Assembly (NCBI GenBank): GCA_050945275.1
Contig: JBMNSQ010000093.1
Location: 1-6,987, forward strand
From: JAAYWY01 sp050945275
Lineage (GTDB): Bacteria > Bacillota > DTU030 > DUMP01
DNA length: 6,987 nt
Reading direction: 5' to 3'
The notes beneath the pieces were generated by a model. The model was not told the origin of the DNA. It saw nothing but the letters and a program-made list of their open reading frames with translations, and made no database searches. Of this stretch, positions 5,648-6,987 are shown one piece after another. The stretch's first letter is position 1. Each line of letters begins with the position of its first letter. The position numbers were made by a program, and so were the translations under genes.

Positions 5648-6987
5648 CTATTGTTTAAGAGCATGTTTTGCTCTCGATACGCTATTCATAATAGGGACAA
5701 GAACCGCTAGAGCGGATATAACCAAAATAATAAGTGATAACGGGCGTGTAAAGAAAATGGATATTTTTCCATGCGACAATAACAACGATTGGCGGAGAGA
5801 ATTTTCCAACATATTGCCAAGAACCAATGCTAATACCATGGGCGCAGCCGGATACTCAAGCCTTTTCATCAAATACCCAATGACACCAAACGTCAAGGTA
5901 ATTCCAACATCGAACAAGTTTTCATTTAGTCCAAATGACCCCGCGAGGATAAAGGCTACCACCCAAGCTACCAAAGTGCGGTTAGGAATATCTAATACGC
6001 GGACAAAAAGGGGGATAAACAGGAGTAATAATAACATTAACATCACATTGCCCACATACATGGATGAAATTAAACTCCAGACAAATTCCGGACTGCGCTC
6101 AAAAATGAGCGGACCGGGACGTAAATTAAACATCATCAGCGCACCCATTAAGATGGCAGTAGTAGCAGAACCCGGCACGCCAAGGGCTAGTAGGGGTACA
6201 AAGGCTCCTACAGAAGCCGCATTATTAGCACTCTCCGGAGCGGCGACACCTTCAATGGCTCCTTCGCCGAACTTGTCCGAACGTCCCGAAATACGCTTAG
6301 CAGTAGAATAACTAATAAAAGATGCTATGGTACCACCAGCTCCTGGCAACATTCCAATGAAGAAGCCTATACCCGTTCCACGCAAAATATGGGGCCACGA
6401 AAAACGCCAATCCTCTTTGTTTGGGAGTAATGACCGTATATCTAGTTTGACATCTTCCCGTTTTAGAGACGGAGCTTCACTGGAAGCCAAATTAATCAAC
6501 TCTGCAATCCCAAATAAGCCTAACGCTACCGTGATAAACTCTATCCCACTATATAACTCCGGCCTACCAAAACAGAACCTAGGAGCACCAGTGACAAGAT
6601 CGGTACCCACAGTAGAAAGCGCTAACCCTACACACATAGACACTAATCCCTTAAACGGATACTTGCCCGTAAGTCCAGCAACAGTGGACAGGCCCATGAC
6701 CATAAGAGCAAAATACTCCGGAGGACCAAACCACAAGGTGGCTTCTGCTAAAGCCGGTGCTAAGAAGGTAAAAATTATGATAGAAATTGTACCGCCAATA
6801 AAAGAAGCGAACGAAGCCATCCCTAGAGCTGGCCCTGCACGGCCCTGTTGAGCCAGCGGATAACCATCCATACATGTCATAACAGCAGCTGAGTCACCCG
6901 GTGTATTAATCAAGATTGAGGCAATAGCACCACCGTACATAGCACCATAGTATATACCAGCTAGCATAACGATAGCTGTAACTGGAT
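5648..6987 (-). CDS. Tripartite tricarboxylate transporter permease, TctA family (5' end outside window)
   Basis: This is the large membrane subunit of a TTT system, which imports carboxylates such as citrate, tricarballylate or aromatic acids using a periplasmic TctC-type binding protein and a small TctB subunit driven by an ion gradient. The open frame continues past Met 6967 to the window edge with P-V-T-A-I-V, matching the family, so about 55-60 N-terminal residues of roughly 500 are missing. Counted from Met 6967, family motifs are 'YGGAIASILINTPGD' (11-25), 'GMLPGAGGTIASFISY' (205-220), 'GVAAPESANNA' (240-250), 'GVPGSATTAI' (263-272) and 'LEYPAAPMVLALVLGNMLE' (370-388). Many hydrophobic segments are visible, including 'VMLMLLLLLFIPLFV' (308-322) and a C-terminal one near 405-428, with a short basic tail. 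The end lies 20 nt before the Fe-S gene. TctB and TctC would be expected upstream, outside the window. The substrate cannot be inferred from this subunit. Confidence 0.95.
   Translation of the reverse strand, partial: PVTAIVMLAGIYYGAMYGGAIASILINTPGDSAAVMTCMDGYPLAQQGRAGPALGMASFASFIGGTISIIIFTFLAPALAEATLWFGPPEYFALMVMGLSTVAGLTGKYPFKGLVSMCVGLALSTVGTDLVTGAPRFCFGRPELYSGIEFITVALGLFGIAELINLASSEAPSLKREDVKLDIRSLLPNKEDWRFSWPHILRGTGIGFFIGMLPGAGGTIASFISYSTAKRISGRSDKFGEGAIEGVAAPESANNAASVGAFVPLLALGVPGSATTAILMGALMMFNLRPGPLIFERSPEFVWSLISSMYVGNVMLMLLLLLFIPLFVRVLDIPNRTLVAWVVAFILAGSFGLNENLFDVGITLTFGVIGYLMKRLEYPAAPMVLALVLGNMLENSLRQSLLLSHGKISIFFTRPLSLIILVISALAVLVPIMNSVSRAKHALKQ

Noticed and set aside
5757..6851. 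Long plus-strand open frames (184 and 174 codons) opposite the permease gene
   Set aside because: They are antisense to a clear TctA reading frame, are Pro/Ser/Asn-rich as expected of mirror frames, and show no domain.
1..6987. tRNA, rRNA, CRISPR, insertion sequence or riboswitch
   Set aside because: No repeat-spacer pattern, transposase, terminal inverted repeats or recognisable RNA folds were seen. The longest gene-free stretch is about 230 bp.

Overview
The window is a gene-dense stretch of accessory metabolism with every supported gene on the minus strand. It reads from about position 6987 down to 1. Ribosome binding sites are strong GGAGG types, GTG is used as a start beside ATG, and base composition is moderate. 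A ferredoxin-type protein and the start of what looks like a 2-oxoacid:ferredoxin oxidoreductase delta subunit point to an anaerobe. Together these suggest an anaerobic Firmicute of the class Clostridia (Peptococcaceae-like) or a relative; this is an inference from style, not a placement.

Operon A (6987 to about 3241): a 5'-truncated TctA-type large permease subunit of a tripartite tricarboxylate transporter; a protein with two [4Fe-4S] motifs and a roughly 180-residue C-terminal region I cannot assign; a 210-residue protein of unknown function with CGHGM and CTCG motifs; and a 319-residue protein of the M29 aminopeptidase / NicX-like metal-dependent superfamily. Spacings between genes are 20, 2 and 30 nt, and a clear intrinsic terminator lies 11 nt after the last stop.

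Intergenic region (3050-3240, about 190 bp): no convincing gene, but two inverted repeats, one of them a near-perfect 15-bp palindrome that could be an operator.

Operon B (3049 to 1, running off the window): a D-2-hydroxyacid dehydrogenase of the short SerA-like type, a GntR/FadR-type (FCD) regulator, a class I PLP aminotransferase, and the first 38 codons of a [4Fe-4S] delta-type subunit. Gaps are 37-43, 68 and 19 nt with no strong terminator between them.

Working picture (inference): the set looks like a substrate-inducible catabolic locus. A carboxylic acid is imported by a Tct system, processed by the metal-dependent hydrolase/dioxygenase-like enzyme and the two unassigned Fe-S/Cys-rich proteins, and the resulting 2-hydroxy, 2-amino or 2-oxo acids are interconverted by the dehydrogenase and aminotransferase. 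They would finally be oxidised to an acyl-CoA by the ferredoxin-linked 2-oxoacid oxidoreductase. The substrate cannot be read from the sequence. The most likely undescribed element is the coupled pair of Fe-S protein and CGHGM/CTCG protein next to the M29-like enzyme. No RNA genes, CRISPR arrays, insertion sequences or attachment sites were seen.
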